Below, in pieces: positions 24,539-35,649 of a DNA stretch of 64,000 nt (position 1 is its first letter; each line of letters begins with the position of its first letter). The translations under genes and the position numbers were made by a program. The notes beneath the pieces were generated by a model. That model saw only the letters and a list, made by a program, of their open reading frames with translations. It had not been told where the DNA came from and did not search any database. Origin of the DNA: Osedax fenrisi (lineage: Eukaryota; Annelida; Polychaeta; Sabellida; Siboglinidae); assembly GCA_964019155.1 (NCBI GenBank), contig OZ025244.1, positions 45,541,452 to 45,605,451 on the forward strand, in the 5' to 3' direction.

Positions 24539-25910
24539 TTAATTTATAAACATTTGATGTAATAAATAATCTCTCATCGATTCTCCATTTTCTTCTTCTA
24601 TAATATATTGCTCGTTATCAATTAATCTATGAGCTTCTATATCATCCCATTCATTATATACATCATCATTTTGAAAAATGCATATATTATGTAAAATAAA
24701 ACAGGACAAAATAACATAATTAATATTTTCCATAGAATGATCTTGTCTTTTCAATAAAATTCGCCATCTTGATTTTAATATGCCAAAAGATCCTTCAATT
24801 GTCATGCGGGCACTTGATTGTCTAAAATTAAAAGCTGTTTTTCTATCGTCTAAATTAATTCCTGGATATGGTTTGATAAGCCAAGGTAGAGAAGGATAAG
24901 CTGCATCGTCTAGTATTACACGTCGTTCATTATTCTATTAAAAATATACATTATTTTATATATGTATATATTTTAATATATTTATAATAAAAGCTATGAA
25001 CTGTATTCATATTTAGTCTTTGCAAAATAATTGGAAATCTTGATGAAAATGATGATCGTTGATAAACTCTGGCATCGTTACCTTTACAGGGAAAGCCTAA
25101 ATATACATCAGTAAATCTATTGTATTAAATAGATATAAATAAATAATATTCTGGAATTATATTGATATTTATATAATAATTGTATGAATCATCACAATAT
25201 TTAATAAATTACTCGGATAGTAAGTTCAGATAGTATTGTAATAGTTGTACAGATTATTATATAAAATATATTTATTGAAATAATACTTACATTTTATTGT
25301 AGTTACAGACATCTTGTACATTAATACTATAAAATCCTTTCTGATTATAATAATCTGTTTTGTGTAGTTTCGGGGCTTTTATTGGTATATGAGTGCCATC
25401 TATAGCACACCGATACACTGTGGGAATCCTTTCCAGTCGTATCCTTCTACTTCTACATTAATGTCGTCGATTGTGCTAGGTAATTTAATGAAGACATTCA
25501 TCAACTTTGTGCAAATTAATCGTATTACCTATTAATACCATTTACATTATATTCAAATAATTACGTATAATTATATAATACTTACTTTATTAGTCCATTT
25601 ATTTGCTGTGGACTTAGACACAGAGAATACTTGTGCAATAGTTCTCAATTCACAATTAGTTGCTAATCTATTTAATAATATATTATGGGTATTATTAAAA
25701 TTATAAATAAATTCTAATTGTTTTAAATTATAATTATTAATATTTAGTTTTTACTTGTGTTTATTTTTAAAGTGTTTCTAAAGATGCTTATATATATCTC
25801 CATAACGTAATTCCTAATTTAACTTCAATTAATAAATCTTGTTTGCCACGAGTTGATCCAAAATCAGATCCTAGTTTATTACAAATATAATTGAATGTTG
25901 ATATATTTAC
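24539..25910 (-). pseudogene. HARBI1-like Harbinger transposase, nearly complete
   Basis: Exon-like blocks on the minus strand: about 25,910-25,800 (NYICNKLGSDFGSTRGKQDL, then TLWRYI); 25,690-25,590 (CELRTIAQVFSVSKSTANKW, a helix-turn-helix); 25,530-25,295 (KLPSTIDDI, then AIDGTHIPIKAPKLHKTDYY and NQKGFYSIN); 25,096-25,000 (GFPCKGNDARVYQRSSF); and 24934-24539 (ILDDAAYPSLPWLIKPYP, ARMTIEGSFGILKSRWRILL, SCFILHNICIF, ending FIN). The DDE triad is visible: D in IDGTHIP, D in LDDAAYP, E in IEGSFG. One base is out of step just before AIDGTHIP (near 25,415). The last exon is fully open. DDE_Tnp_4 nucleases cut transposon ends with a Myb-type partner. Confidence 0.8.
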
Positions 25911-25959
25911 CCTGGAAAATAAAGTAACTGATTATATATCTTACTTTACCTTACCATGT

Positions 25960-26440
25960 CGAGCTTGCTCGGCAATTTTTGACTATCTTCCTCCAACCAT
26001 ATCTATCTTCCATCGACTTTTTTATTTCATTAACATCACAAAGTGTATCATCCACCAGCTGATCGACGTAGGTCCTGCGGGGTCGACCTCTTTTTCTTTT
26101 ACCATGAGTAGGTTGTCAGATTATAACATCCGATGCCAGTTCCATTTTAGATCTCCAACTATGACCAGAAAAATGCAGTCTTTGCTGTCTTATAGAAGTG
26201 ATAATGTCCGGTATATTTCCGTATATATCTTTATTGTTTGGATGATCTTTCCAAGATCTGTTTAGGATGGCACGCATTCGAGTATAACGCAGCATTCGAG
26301 TATAATTTCCATTGAGTTTTTTCAAGCGATTTTGTTAGAGTCCAGCTAATAGAACCATATATTAACACAGACTCAACAGTTGCTCTGAAAAAGTTTCTTT
26401 TCATATTATCTAGGTTTATGATCGCTACCTACGGTGATTG
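25960..26440 (-). pseudogene. LINE ORF2 C-terminus (endonuclease-RT type)
   Basis: Minus-strand pieces: FFRATVESVLIYGS, SLEKKLNGNYTRMLRYTRMR, AILNRSWKDHPNNKDIYGNI, IRQQRLHFSGHSWRSKMELA, THGKRKRGRPRRTYVDQLVD. This is the C-terminal region common in RTE/Jockey-like elements of marine invertebrates (RRLRFAGH, GKR.RGRP..TY.D.L). A short internal duplication (RYTRMLRYTRMR) and stops make it a relic. Confidence 0.75.
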
Positions 26441-26590
26441 ATAATTTATTTAAGCAAATACATAGCCGAAAATATAATCGAAAGTATAAAGTATAGATAT
26501 TTGCTAACGATAACATACGTTATAGAAATAAACAATGAATAATACGAAATTAAAAAATTAAAGAAATTAAAACGTTTTACAGTTACCGTA
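26440..26590. repeat. dispersed repeat, matching 57,393-57,622
   Basis: Shared words in the same order and orientation: GAAAGTATAAAGTAT, AACATA(C/T)GTTAT, AATAAACAATGAATAAT, GAAATTAAAA(C/T)GTTTTACAG. The copy here ends where the poly(T) of the adjacent block begins. The family is unknown, possibly a non-autonomous transposon. Confidence 0.5.
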
Positions 26591-26591
26591 A

Positions 26592-27640
26592 TTTTTTTTT
26601 TTTTTAAATAATCTCATCTATTTGTGCAGACCTCGACGCAGGACAGCAGTTATAATATCTTGGGAATTATCTGTGGTGGTCGGAAGAACAATAGCTCTTA
26701 CTATCCCTGCAAGTATAGCATCTTCCTCGGAGGTTAGAGTCTCGAAAGCACCATCTCCATACTTACTTCTAAACTTACGTACAGCAGTAAGAATAGTCAC
26801 GGAAGAAGGTGCTACACTTTTCCAGTACTTCTCGAGCGAGTCGTCCTCCGCACATTTAATACAAACAACGTATATAAATGCAATCTTTACTCGCTTGTAA
26901 TCTTCTTTGTCGAGTTCGATTCCGTTAAATTTGCTAAATCGGAAGTTGGGGTCAGCATTCGGTCTTTGAAACAAGAGAGTTTTGCCGTATTTATAATTCG
27001 TAATGACATATACATGGTATGCCCGTACTCGTTCAAGAAGTCACTCGCAGTGCGATATTTTCCCATAGAGAACCACACAGCCATCGACGAGAGAAAGCCC
27101 ATTCCCATCATCCTGGCAGTTAGTTTCATACCTTTCACTTCTGACCACCAGCCATCTATCAAGACCTTAGTATCACGAAGATAGGGTTGCAGGTCGATGC
27201 TCTTCATGATTGGATAGTCTGTTTTCTGATGAGCAAGAGCTCCTTTATCATAACTTAGGAGCGTACCGGTTATACTAGCTAGATGGTTTATGGTCTTATC
27301 CACCTTGTCCACTATCTCAGACGATCCTTCCTTTTTCTTATAAGCGAACAGGCGTACCAGATAAGTAATCAGACTACATTTCCCCCCCCCTCTTTATGAT
27401 TTGGATTCTTTCCATAGACATCTGCTCTGTTGTACACACCCTTTTCTTTTCTATTATAACTAATGTTAAACACAAGAAATAGTATTATTTCGATTCTGCT
27501 CCTTACTCTGTCGTAGTCTGACATCTCATCTAGCGTGCCGAATGCTCCCAGTTGTAAAATGAACTGCTGAGGCTTGTAAGGTTCTGTCTCGATATCTTGG
27601 AGAGACTCATGAATTCCGTTTCTCTCCATGATTCAAAATA
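26592..27640 (-). pseudogene. foreign-looking intronless coding block with poly(A): possible endogenous viral element
   Basis: On the minus strand three long frames follow one another: 27629-27369, 27312-26887 and 26974-26618. They are separated by two frame changes, one at a C-run (plus strand 27,381-27,390) and one within 26,887-26,974. After the last stop (26618-26620) come 12 bases and then 14 A (plus-strand T at 26,592-26,605). The block is visibly richer in G+C than its surroundings, has no introns, and its products are mixed helical, charged sequences without transposase or RT motifs. The layout is that of a reverse-transcribed mRNA. I infer a nucleoprotein-like gene of a negative-strand RNA virus from size, intronless form and tail; no family motif proves it. 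A processed host pseudogene is the alternative. Confidence 0.4.
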
Positions 27641-28151
27641 GTATAGGTAGTCCTAAATTATTGTATATAAATATATATTTTATATAGATTTACTAATAAA
27701 ATAATTTTGTAAATAGTGTTATTAATAAATATATATATTTATATTTTATTTTATATTGGTGGATCTGCATCATATATGACGTTTAAATAATTAAATATAT
27801 TTAATTCCCTTCGAAGTCGATATCGTGTTAAAGAATCCATATTTCTCCACTAATTTTGAAATGTTAAGAACACATATTGTCTATATTTGTTTGTATTTTA
27901 GCTAATATTTATTGTATTGTATAGAAATGCAGAATTAGGAATAGCTATAATTAATAAATAATAGATAAGAAAATAATCGAAAACCGAGCAATTCCGGGTC
28001 GGGTACGCCTAGTATTAAAATATATTAAATAAATAATAATTGTAAACATTTATTTATTTAGAGTTAAGTTACATTCATTATTATTTATTTACACAAATCG
28101 CATATATAAAAAATGTTTATATATCGATGCATTATTCATGACACCATTGCA
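27641..28151. other. A+T-rich spacer with a short unassigned ORF
   Basis: A minus-strand ATG at 27,840 opens 29 codons (MDSLTRYRLRRE, ending in TAA at 27,751). It could be an N-terminal exon of a Harbinger gene but is too short to name. Nothing else is seen. Confidence 0.3.
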
Positions 28152-28377
28152 TACATTGTATTGATGAATCTATAGAATCGTCAATACATTCATCGCATAT
28201 AATACATTTAAAAATAACATTGCAATTTAAAGTTGCAATTTTCTTTTTAGTTTTTCTTAGAGTCTTCAAACTTTATTTTTTAATTGCGTTGTTCTTCTTT
28301 GATGGTTTATTTTCGAGGAATCTTTTAAAGGGTGACCCTGTTATTATGGCAGTGAATCCTTTTCGTCCACCTTTATT

Positions 28378-28440
<63 letters not shown>

Positions 28441-29735
28441 AGTACATTAAAAGTGTATACAACAATGAATATAAATAAAATTTAATATAAAAGTATTATA
28501 AGCATAACATTATTATTAAATTTAAATTTAATATAATTCATTATATATTAATAATATATTTGTATAAATTATCTTAAAAATAATAGTTTACATACTATAA
28601 ACCTCGCATTAAAACAGCCGAGTTCTGCGTAACATGCTTAGATGCTGAAGTTCCTATAATATGTAATATAAATATTAATATATATATATATATAACATAT
28701 ATTATATTTTATATGAATATAAATTAAATTATATACAAGTATTTATATAATATATTAATATAGTTTATAAAATAGTATTGACTAATATTAATTACCTATA
28801 TCGACGATGATATCATTGTTGGATCTTGTAATTCGTATTTCAGGTGAATTAATAATTAATGTAGAATTCTTCTTCATTAATAGTAGCCTTACATTTGAAC
28901 CTATATCGTATATCATCAATATGGTAATCTTGCGTTGCACTCGGTAGAAATTCTTCGTCACTAAATGACGTATCATTAAAAGGATATATTCCTGTCTTTC
29001 TAAACCCGGATATTGCTAATTTGACTATGTCCATGTTCATAGTATCGGGATTGTATATGCCGACAAGATCGTGTAGTCTAACTATTGAGTAGTCTTTAAT
29101 ATGTAGTTCTAATAGTTTATTTATATTAGATTTTAAGGGTCCCATAAAAGAAACGTCTAGAGGTTGTAGTTTATGAGAAGTATGTGGAGGGAAGCATATG
29201 ATATCAATCCCCACTTCTCTAGCTCTATATATTATTTCGACGTTTTTTATATGCGTGGAATGTCCATCGAGTAATAGTAATATCCTATTGGATAGGGATG
29301 GATTTGTAAATTTAATAAAGTGTTCGAACCAAATAATGAAAACTTCTTTAGTCATCCAACCGCTTTTATTAAATTCGAATATTGAATTAACCGGTGCCCC
29401 AATTTTTAACTCGTTATTATTTCTCACTCGAGGAAATATAAATAATGGAGGTATTACACCTCCTACACTATTTATACACACTTCTACAGTAATTCCTTCC
29501 CCCTTTTCAGCGGTTGTTTTAATGCCTACCTGTAAATAATATATAATATTTATATTTGATTTAATATATTTATATATATATTACTAACTTGTTGAGTTGA
29601 CCCTTAGTACATAATATTTGTGTATGTCGGCTAGGTACCAACGTTGTCAATATTATTCGGTGAATAATTATGTTCGTCGTTTAATTTATTTAGTAAACAA
29701 TAGAATTCAGCTACTATGCATTTGTTAAATCCTCT
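28152..29735 (-). pseudogene. Tigger/pogo transposase (DDE_1), 3' part, split by a transposon
   Basis: Minus strand, 29,733-29,590: RGFNKCIVAEFYCLLNKLND, degenerate with stops. Exon 29,522-28,849: VGIKTTAEKGEGITVEVCIN, GVIPPLFIFPR, LLLLDGHSTHIKN (second catalytic Asp), ICFPPHTSHKLQPLDVSFMG (third Asp). Then come a one-base shift and SPEIRITRSNNDIIVDIG; GTSASKHVTQNSAV near 28,640; and a last exon near 28,370-28,150 (KGFTAIITGSPFKRFLENKP, ending CIICDECIDD, CMQWCHE). The Cys/His ending is the PHD-like tail of some pogo-type proteins. The N-terminal side (...GARA) resumes at 34,956-34,990, beyond the 5.2-kb insertion. Confidence 0.8.
28380..28437. repeat. (TA)n microsatellite
   Basis: A pure TA run lies directly upstream of the last Tigger exon on the minus strand. 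Confidence 0.9.
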
Positions 29736-31912
29736 GGGGCCGGTTGCTCCGATAAAATAAAATTTGCCTACGCTTATCCTACGCTTATTTTACGATATTG
29801 AGTGGTTCCGATGAAAAATAAATCGCGCAGCTGCGCATTATTAAGGCGAAAATAGTCGCCGTAGCTCTCCCTAGGGACATCTAGTGACCTGTTGTTCCGA
29901 TGTTCTAGCACATAAAAATGATCAAAATGCTAAGCCAAAATCATCGCCAATGATCATTTTTTCTCTTCTACAGCCTTCATCTCCTTTAAATATTTCCCTA
30001 TTTCCCTATTTCATTTCTTTTATCTATGGCCTCCATCTCCTTATCAATGACTTCAAATTGTTTTTTATATAGATTTGTTTATCGTTTACTATGCCTACTT
30101 CACATTCCAGTATATCATTTATATTTTGATTATTAGTATTTGAGAATAATTTTTTTCCTTTTTTTTTTAGTAGGGTTTATAGATGTATATGGTAGTTATG
30201 TATCTGGGGGTGTAGTATGTATTATTGTTATTGATGATGGTGATGGTGTATTTAATAATATATTGTCTATTGTATCTTGTGGTATATTAGTGGATGGTGG
30301 TGGGGTATCATATACCGCAGTATATATTGTATCATGTATATGAATGGGAGTATTGGTTGTAGTTGGTTGTATGTTTACGGATTGCGTTGGTGGGTATTAT
30401 ATATTGAATTATCTATTGTATCTTTTATATATATGGGAGTAGATGTATTATTTTGTGGTACATAACACAACTCTGATGGTTCGATATTCCACCTACAGTG
30501 ATTATAATATATAATATATTATCATTATTGTTAAATTTCATAACTCTTATACATTTAAAAAATATTTATAAATATATGAATTTGATAAAAATATAATATA
30601 TAATATTAAAATAAATAGTAATTTACCAGATCAGACTTACTATAAATACATGCTATACTAATTATGACTACATCAAATAAACCTCCTACTCCATCCAATA
30701 GTTCTCGCTTTTCTCCGATCACATCCATCATTGTATCGTAGTGCCAACTTCGTTTATGAAATCCACCTCCCCCTGTCCCTCTCGAATGGTCTCTAATTCT
30801 TATAGTCTGTTTAATAAATAATACTTAGTTATATTTTAATAAGTAAATAATTTAAATATACCTATAGGTTAAATACAAAGTAATATAAATAAATATCACA
30901 AATAATAGTTATATATATGTTAATAATATATTATTATGTATATACTTGACATTATAGGCTTATTATAAATATAAAATCATTCGTAATAATATTTTATCTT
31001 TTAAATTACATAATAAATTCATAAAAATAAGTATTATTCCTAACAGTATATATATATATATATAATTTTCATTTTTAGTTTATATACATTTAAGCACACA
31101 ATCATTATACAAGGTAACAAAAACATTGTATACTTGTTATTAACCTCAGATTTTAAAGAAGTCATTTTCTTCTTTATTTGATCAACTGTCCTATTGTTAC
31201 CATGCTTTGCATTCACGATTTGTACAATAGACTCCCATCGAGTCGCCTTACCAGTCTTGGTTACCTTTGAAAATATAAATACATTACAAATAAATATCAG
31301 TACTATTTAAGTGGAAAGAAATTATATATTTAATAGATTACATTTCTTTATTTCATTAATACAGGTTATTAAACAAAGATATGACTCATTATATTTTACG
31401 TGAAATTAAAAAATGTATAATGTATTAATAGGCGTAGACCTTCGACCGATACTTTTGTATAACACAGCCTTTACAAAATAGAAATTAATTTATAAACTTC
31501 ATGTAGACAACATAAATTATAATATAACAATTAACTAAAGTAAAAAAACAATTTGTATTGTTTTTATAATAACAAACAATACACTTAGTATAATATTACA
31601 ACTAATAATCATAGTTTTTTATGACTGTATAAATGATTTTAAATTATATCAAATATTGTATACATGATTATCTAAAAGTATATCATTTTAATTTAATTAT
31701 AAATCTAATTACATAATTATATTTTTATATATAAATAGTGAAATTAATTAAGAAATCATACTTATAATTGTAGTGTTATGAATTAATAAATGAGGTTTGA
31801 GGTATGAACCCGACAAACAATAATTACTGCACAGGACTCCTGCAGGAGTCCTTATTTGTAACAATCTATTATACATGTAAGCAGGGACAAATAAGGACTA
31901 CAAAACGAATTT

Positions 31913-32293
31913 ACTGCATCCTTCTAAGGACAAATAAGGACTACAAAAGTAATATTCTGCATCCTGATAAGGACTAAAAAAGTAATATTCTGCATCCTGA
32001 TAAAGACTAAAAAAGTAATTTTCTGCATCCTGCTAAGGACGAATAAGGACTAAAAAACGGACATTCTAAATACTGCTTAGGACGAATAAGGACTGAATAA
32101 CGGACATTCTGAATACTGGTAAGGACGAATAAGGACTGAATAACGGACATTCTGAATACTGGTAAGGACGAATAAGGACTGAATAACGGACATTCTGAAT
32201 ACTGCTTAGGACGAATAAGGACTGAATAACGGACATTCTGAATACTGCTTAGGACGAATAAGGACTGAATAACGGACATTCTGAATACTGGTG
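31913..32293. repeat. 43-bp tandem array
   Basis: Six units of 43 bp (AGGACGAATAAGGACTGAAT, AACGGACATTCTGAATACTG and GTA) start at 32,036, 32,079, 32,122, 32,165, 32,208 and 32,251. Shorter degenerate units (GGACTAAAAAAGTAATATTC, TGCATCCTGATAA) lie at 31,913-32,035. The minus strand stays open through the array but shows no gene signals. Confidence 0.85.
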
Positions 32294-32403
32294 TGGGAGA
32301 TATACATTATTGTATATTCCTATATAGAATAAATGTTACTATATATATATATATATGAAATATATATATATATATGAAATAAATAAAATATATTTTATTA
32401 TAG

Positions 32404-32871
32404 TTATAGTTTAAGGAATTTATTATCTCTTAATTCTTTACTTTCTTTTAATTCTTTACGCTTGTAATTGGACTTTTGATACTCAGGTATCCGTAATAAA
32501 TGTCGTTTAATGACATTTACTACTTCCCCCTCAGCTATTTCAGCTTTAGAACATTTGCGTACTGCATCTATGTGAATAATAAAATAATATGATTTGATGT
32601 TATTTGAATAACTATAAATGTACATGTATATCATTAAATAATTAACCTATTAGTTATATTAAATTTGTATGGGAATCAGACAGAATGTATACACATCCAG
32701 GATAAATGTTTAATTCTAACCTATGATTAATAGGTTAACGTGTTCCATGGACTTCAAAGATTTAGAATTGATATACGCCCATGCAGTATAAGATCCAATT
32801 CTCCCCATGATAGATCGTATCATGTTCTTAATGGGAACCGTCGAATCTTCAACATTTGCTAACATACAAAC
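32404..32871 (-). CDS. two-exon gene in the nested element, DUF4806-like
   Basis: Exon 32871-32721 (ADSTVPI-like start; PIKNMIRSIMGRIGSYTAWA, INSKSLKSMEHVNLLI) joins in phase 1 to exon 32567-32404 (DAVRKCSKAEIAEGEVVNVI, KRHLLRIPEYQK, Lys-rich end, stop). Borders are AG at both acceptors and GTTAGA at the donor. The order (compact hydrophobic core, then A(V/I)RK...AEI...I..HL) resembles the DUF4806 module of transposon-borne proteins, but this is a weak match made by eye. Earlier exons were not found. There is no internal stop, so it may be a recent insertion. Confidence 0.45.
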
Positions 32872-32925
32872 CTATATAATAAGTTATTAAAATTTAGTAA
32901 GTACAAAGATGAATATATAAAAAAA

Positions 32926-32965
<40 letters not shown>

Positions 32966-33000
32966 TATATATATACAATATATATATTAAATATATATAT

Positions 33001-33576
33001 AATAACGTACCTACTAATACAACCAACCAACAGACTATTGAACCTAATGTCACTAATATAACACCCAATACAACAGAACTTGACTTACAAATAAATACAA
33101 TACTTACTACATTAAAAGCTCATACAATACAAATACAATCACTAATGACTCAAAATAGACCTTTGACAAATATACCACTAAACAATACTACTAAATACAA
33201 TAATGATCTGCTACCCATGACATATACTCCAAGACTTAATACCAATAACTACAATAAAAATTTCCCTTCTAATACCCATTCTCCAAGACTTAATTCTAAT
33301 AACTATAATATTGACTTTCCACCCATGACCCACACTATAAGAAACAATAATACATACTACCCAAATTACATAAAGCATACTCCAAGAATAAATACTAATA
33401 ACTACAATAATGATTTGCCACACCAATTCCATAATATAAAAAATAATAATACATACCACCCAAATCACAAACTAACTCTACACAATAAAGGTAATCCATC
33501 CTTACCATACAATAACTCTAATCTAACAGCTACAATTGAAAATATAACCAAGACTAATCTGAATCGAACCTTCTGA
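33001..33576 (+). CDS. Asn/Thr/Pro-rich open frame with about 30-residue repeats
   Basis: The plus-strand frame is open from about 33,001 to TGA at 33,574-33,576. It begins with TNQQTIEPNVTNITPN, has a short helical segment (LDLQINTILTTLKAHTIQIQ), and then at least three imperfect repeats built on TPR(L/I)NTNNYN and NNNTY(Y/H)PN. The stop lies at the edge of the 113-bp array. There is no obvious start or splice context. It could be an ORF1-like protein of a retroelement or the disordered part of a transposon protein. I do not recognise it. Confidence 0.35.
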   Translation, partial: NNVPTNTTNQQTIEPNVTNITPNTTELDLQINTILTTLKAHTIQIQSLMTQNRPLTNIPLNNTTKYNNDLLPMTYTPRLNTNNYNKNFPSNTHSPRLNSNNYNIDFPPMTHTIRNNNTYYPNYIKHTPRINTNNYNNDLPHQFHNIKNNNTYHPNHKLTLHNKGNPSLPYNNSNLTATIENITKTNLNRTF

Positions 33577-33920
33577 AATTCTATGTATAGCTATACAGAT
33601 GTTACTGCGATGTTAGTGTAGCTGTCCTGCTCAGTACCTTATTATACTACTGAGCAGGGTATATAAAGGACAGAAAAAGTAAAATTCTGCATTCTATTTA
33701 TAGTTATACGGATGTTACTGTGATTTTACTGTAGCTGTCCTGCTCAGTAACATATTATACTACTGCACAGGGTATATAAAGGACAGAAAAAGTAAAATTC
33801 TGCATTCTATTTATAGTTATACGGATGTTACTGTGATTTTACTGTAGCTGTCCTGCTCAGTAACATATTATACTACTGCACAGGGTATATAAAGGACAGA
33901 AAAAGTAAAATTCTGCATAG
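33568..33920. repeat. 113-bp tandem array
   Basis: Three units with a 113-bp period (markers AAAATTCTGCAT at 33,681, 33,794 and 33,907; the first unit, from 33,568, is more diverged). Each contains GCTGTCCTGCTCAGTA and CTACTG..CAGGGTATATAA. It ends 120 bp inside the right terminus of the nested element. Confidence 0.85.
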
Positions 33921-34955
33921 TTATTTGGTCTACATTTTTAACATTACTGTAGACACCCTTTACAGTAGTATATCAGTATATTTATACTGTTCAGTGTGTT
34001 ATAAGGATCAATAAGTGTATTAAAACGGAATGTATTCATGAAATTGTTTGTCGGGAAGTTTAACATTACAGAATATGTTTTATAATTTTTTTTTAAATTT
34101 TAATTGTGGTAATGTTTTATAAATTCAATAAGTTATCTAATATGATAGAAAAGTTAATATGTATTTAATTTTTATATTATACCAAATGTATTAACTTATA
34201 GTAATGTAAAATTAAGGAAAAAACTTTTATTTATATAATATAATTATAAATATTAATATTAATAAAATATCCTTTAATATTTTTATAATTAAATTATATT
34301 AAATTATAATTCTAATAAATAAAAATAAATAACATTAACAATACAATTATGATATATATATATATATATATTATAATATATAATGTTCTAGAACGACCTA
34401 TAGGTTAGATTATCTAGTAGATAGAAATATTTATTGAAATTATTTCAGAAATACATTATTAATTGTATAAACGTAATACTAACATATGCATCACATTTTC
34501 TGTTTAAATATAGGCTATGTTGTTTATACATACTTAACAATGTTGCTATTTCGTTTTCTGTGAATACGCTACATCTTGTTAATTTGGACATTTTTAAACT
34601 AAATAAGGTAAAATAAACTGTGTTTGTAGAAAAAATACTCACACAAAATATAGACATTGTTTATTTAAATTACATATTTATTAAATTTAATTAAATTATT
34701 ATTAATATAATATATAATTGTATTAAATTACTTGACAGGGTTTTGAACATAAAATAAGCATCTTTTTTTATTCTATACGATACGTACAGTCGGAGAGTCG
34801 CCGAGATAATACGCGCTAGAATTAGCTAGGCTAGGACATTTATTTTAATTGTCGGAACAATTCGATTTGCATATGGCTAAGGATATGGCGCAGGCCAATT
34901 TTGCTAGCGCGTGGCGTACGCTATTTTTATCAAATGTCGGAACAACCGACCCCTG

Positions 34956-35649
34956 GCTCTTGCCCCTAAAATGTACAAACATAAATTAACACACTCACTC
35001 ATATATAAATTAAATAGCGGTTACATATGAACTTCTACATAATAACCAACGCCGGCTTTGGTATAACTAAATATAGGTGAGCCTGTAGATGAACATGATA
35101 ATGTAGCAACATAATGTAGCTATAGCATGTATACATGTATCGCCGCAATGCATATATCATATTATTATAAAAATAATGCATTATTATTACTCATTATTAT
35201 TAAATCTCAATTTATATAATAAAATCAGATTTTAAATTATACATTATTTTCGAGATTAATTTAACATTTTAAAAACTGGCAGTATGATCATATTTAAATT
35301 TTAATAAATTAATAAATTAAAGTTTGATACACAAATTATTCTTAATATATATTTATTACATAAAATAGAAAGTAGTACACATTTTAAATATAGAAATAAA
35401 CAATTTTTAAATATATAAATATTTTAGTATATTGTATAATATAATACATATATATAAATTACATATAATATGCTAAAATAATAAATTATAAATAACATAT
35501 AACTTAGTAACTAGAAAACGGTACAAAATAAATATTATTTTATAAAATGTTTATAAATAAATAAAGAATAATAATTATTAACAAGTTAAATAACTGTCAT
35601 ATATATACATAATAAGTACCTTTTTAATATATATAAATATATAGTATAA
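34956..35649. other. rest of the Tigger N-terminal side and A+T-rich DNA
   Basis: Only ...LGARA (minus strand, 34,990-34,956) can be tied to Tigger. The helix-turn-helix and earlier exons are not recognisable. The remainder is A+T-rich. Confidence 0.4.

Larger units (their letters stand above)
31809..34055. mobile_element. 2.25-kb TIR element of unassigned class
   Basis: The 13-bp ends are perfect inverted repeats, CCCGACAAACAAT at 31,809-31,821 and its complement at 34,043-34,055. Just inside each end lies a tandem array: 43-bp units on the left, 113-bp units on the right. The arrays share the words AGTAA.ATTCTGCAT and AAGGAC. Between them are a two-exon minus-strand gene and an Asn-rich plus-strand frame. 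Flanks are ...TATGAA and AAGTTT..., so no more than a 2-bp AA duplication can be claimed. I do not recognise the terminus. Confidence 0.7.
29900..34594 (-). pseudogene. Myb/SANT-like (trihelix) gene of the 5.2-kb transposon
   Basis: Exon 1, 34594-34480: MSKLTRCSVFTENEIATLLS, MYKQHSLYLNRKCDAY. Exon 2, about 31265-31147: VTKTGKATRWESIVQIVNAK and VDQIKKKMTSLKSEV. Together they form a Myb/SANT-like domain (E...LL.LY, W..I...VN, IK.KM..LKS). Exon 3, about 30808-30645: TIRIRDHSRGTGGGGFHKRS and DVIGEKRELLDGVGG (the TGGG linker is typical of these proteins). Exon 4 from about 30,495: Thr/Pro/Ser-rich (DTPPPSTNI, NTPSPSSITIIHT), then a Lys-rich stretch and a helix (FEVIDKEMEAIDKRNEI). At least one frameshift and a stop occur in exon 4. 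The 3.2-kb first intron holds the nested 31.8-34.1 kb element. Confidence 0.65.
29734..34955. mobile_element. 5.2-kb TIR transposon with 3-bp CTG target duplication
   Basis: The left end at 29,737 reads GGGCCGGTTGCTCCGA. The complement of the right end at 34,952 reads GGGTCGGTTGTTCCGA, so 14 of 16 bases match. CTG occurs at 29,734-29,736 and 34,953-34,955. Removing the element and one CTG restores the Tigger reading frame ARA|RGFNK, which fixes the boundaries independently. A 3-bp duplication and a Myb/SANT gene inside point to PIF/Harbinger. No transposase is present, so it is non-autonomous or has lost it. It is itself invaded at 31,809-34,055. Confidence 0.85.

Noticed and set aside
27751..27840. 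Short minus ORF MDSLTRYRLRRE...
   Set aside because: Thirty codons including the stop and no family match; recorded only as a possible transposon exon.
32007..32279. Minus-strand ORF of repeated SVIQSLFVL units
   Set aside because: It is the translation of the 43-bp tandem array; no gene context.
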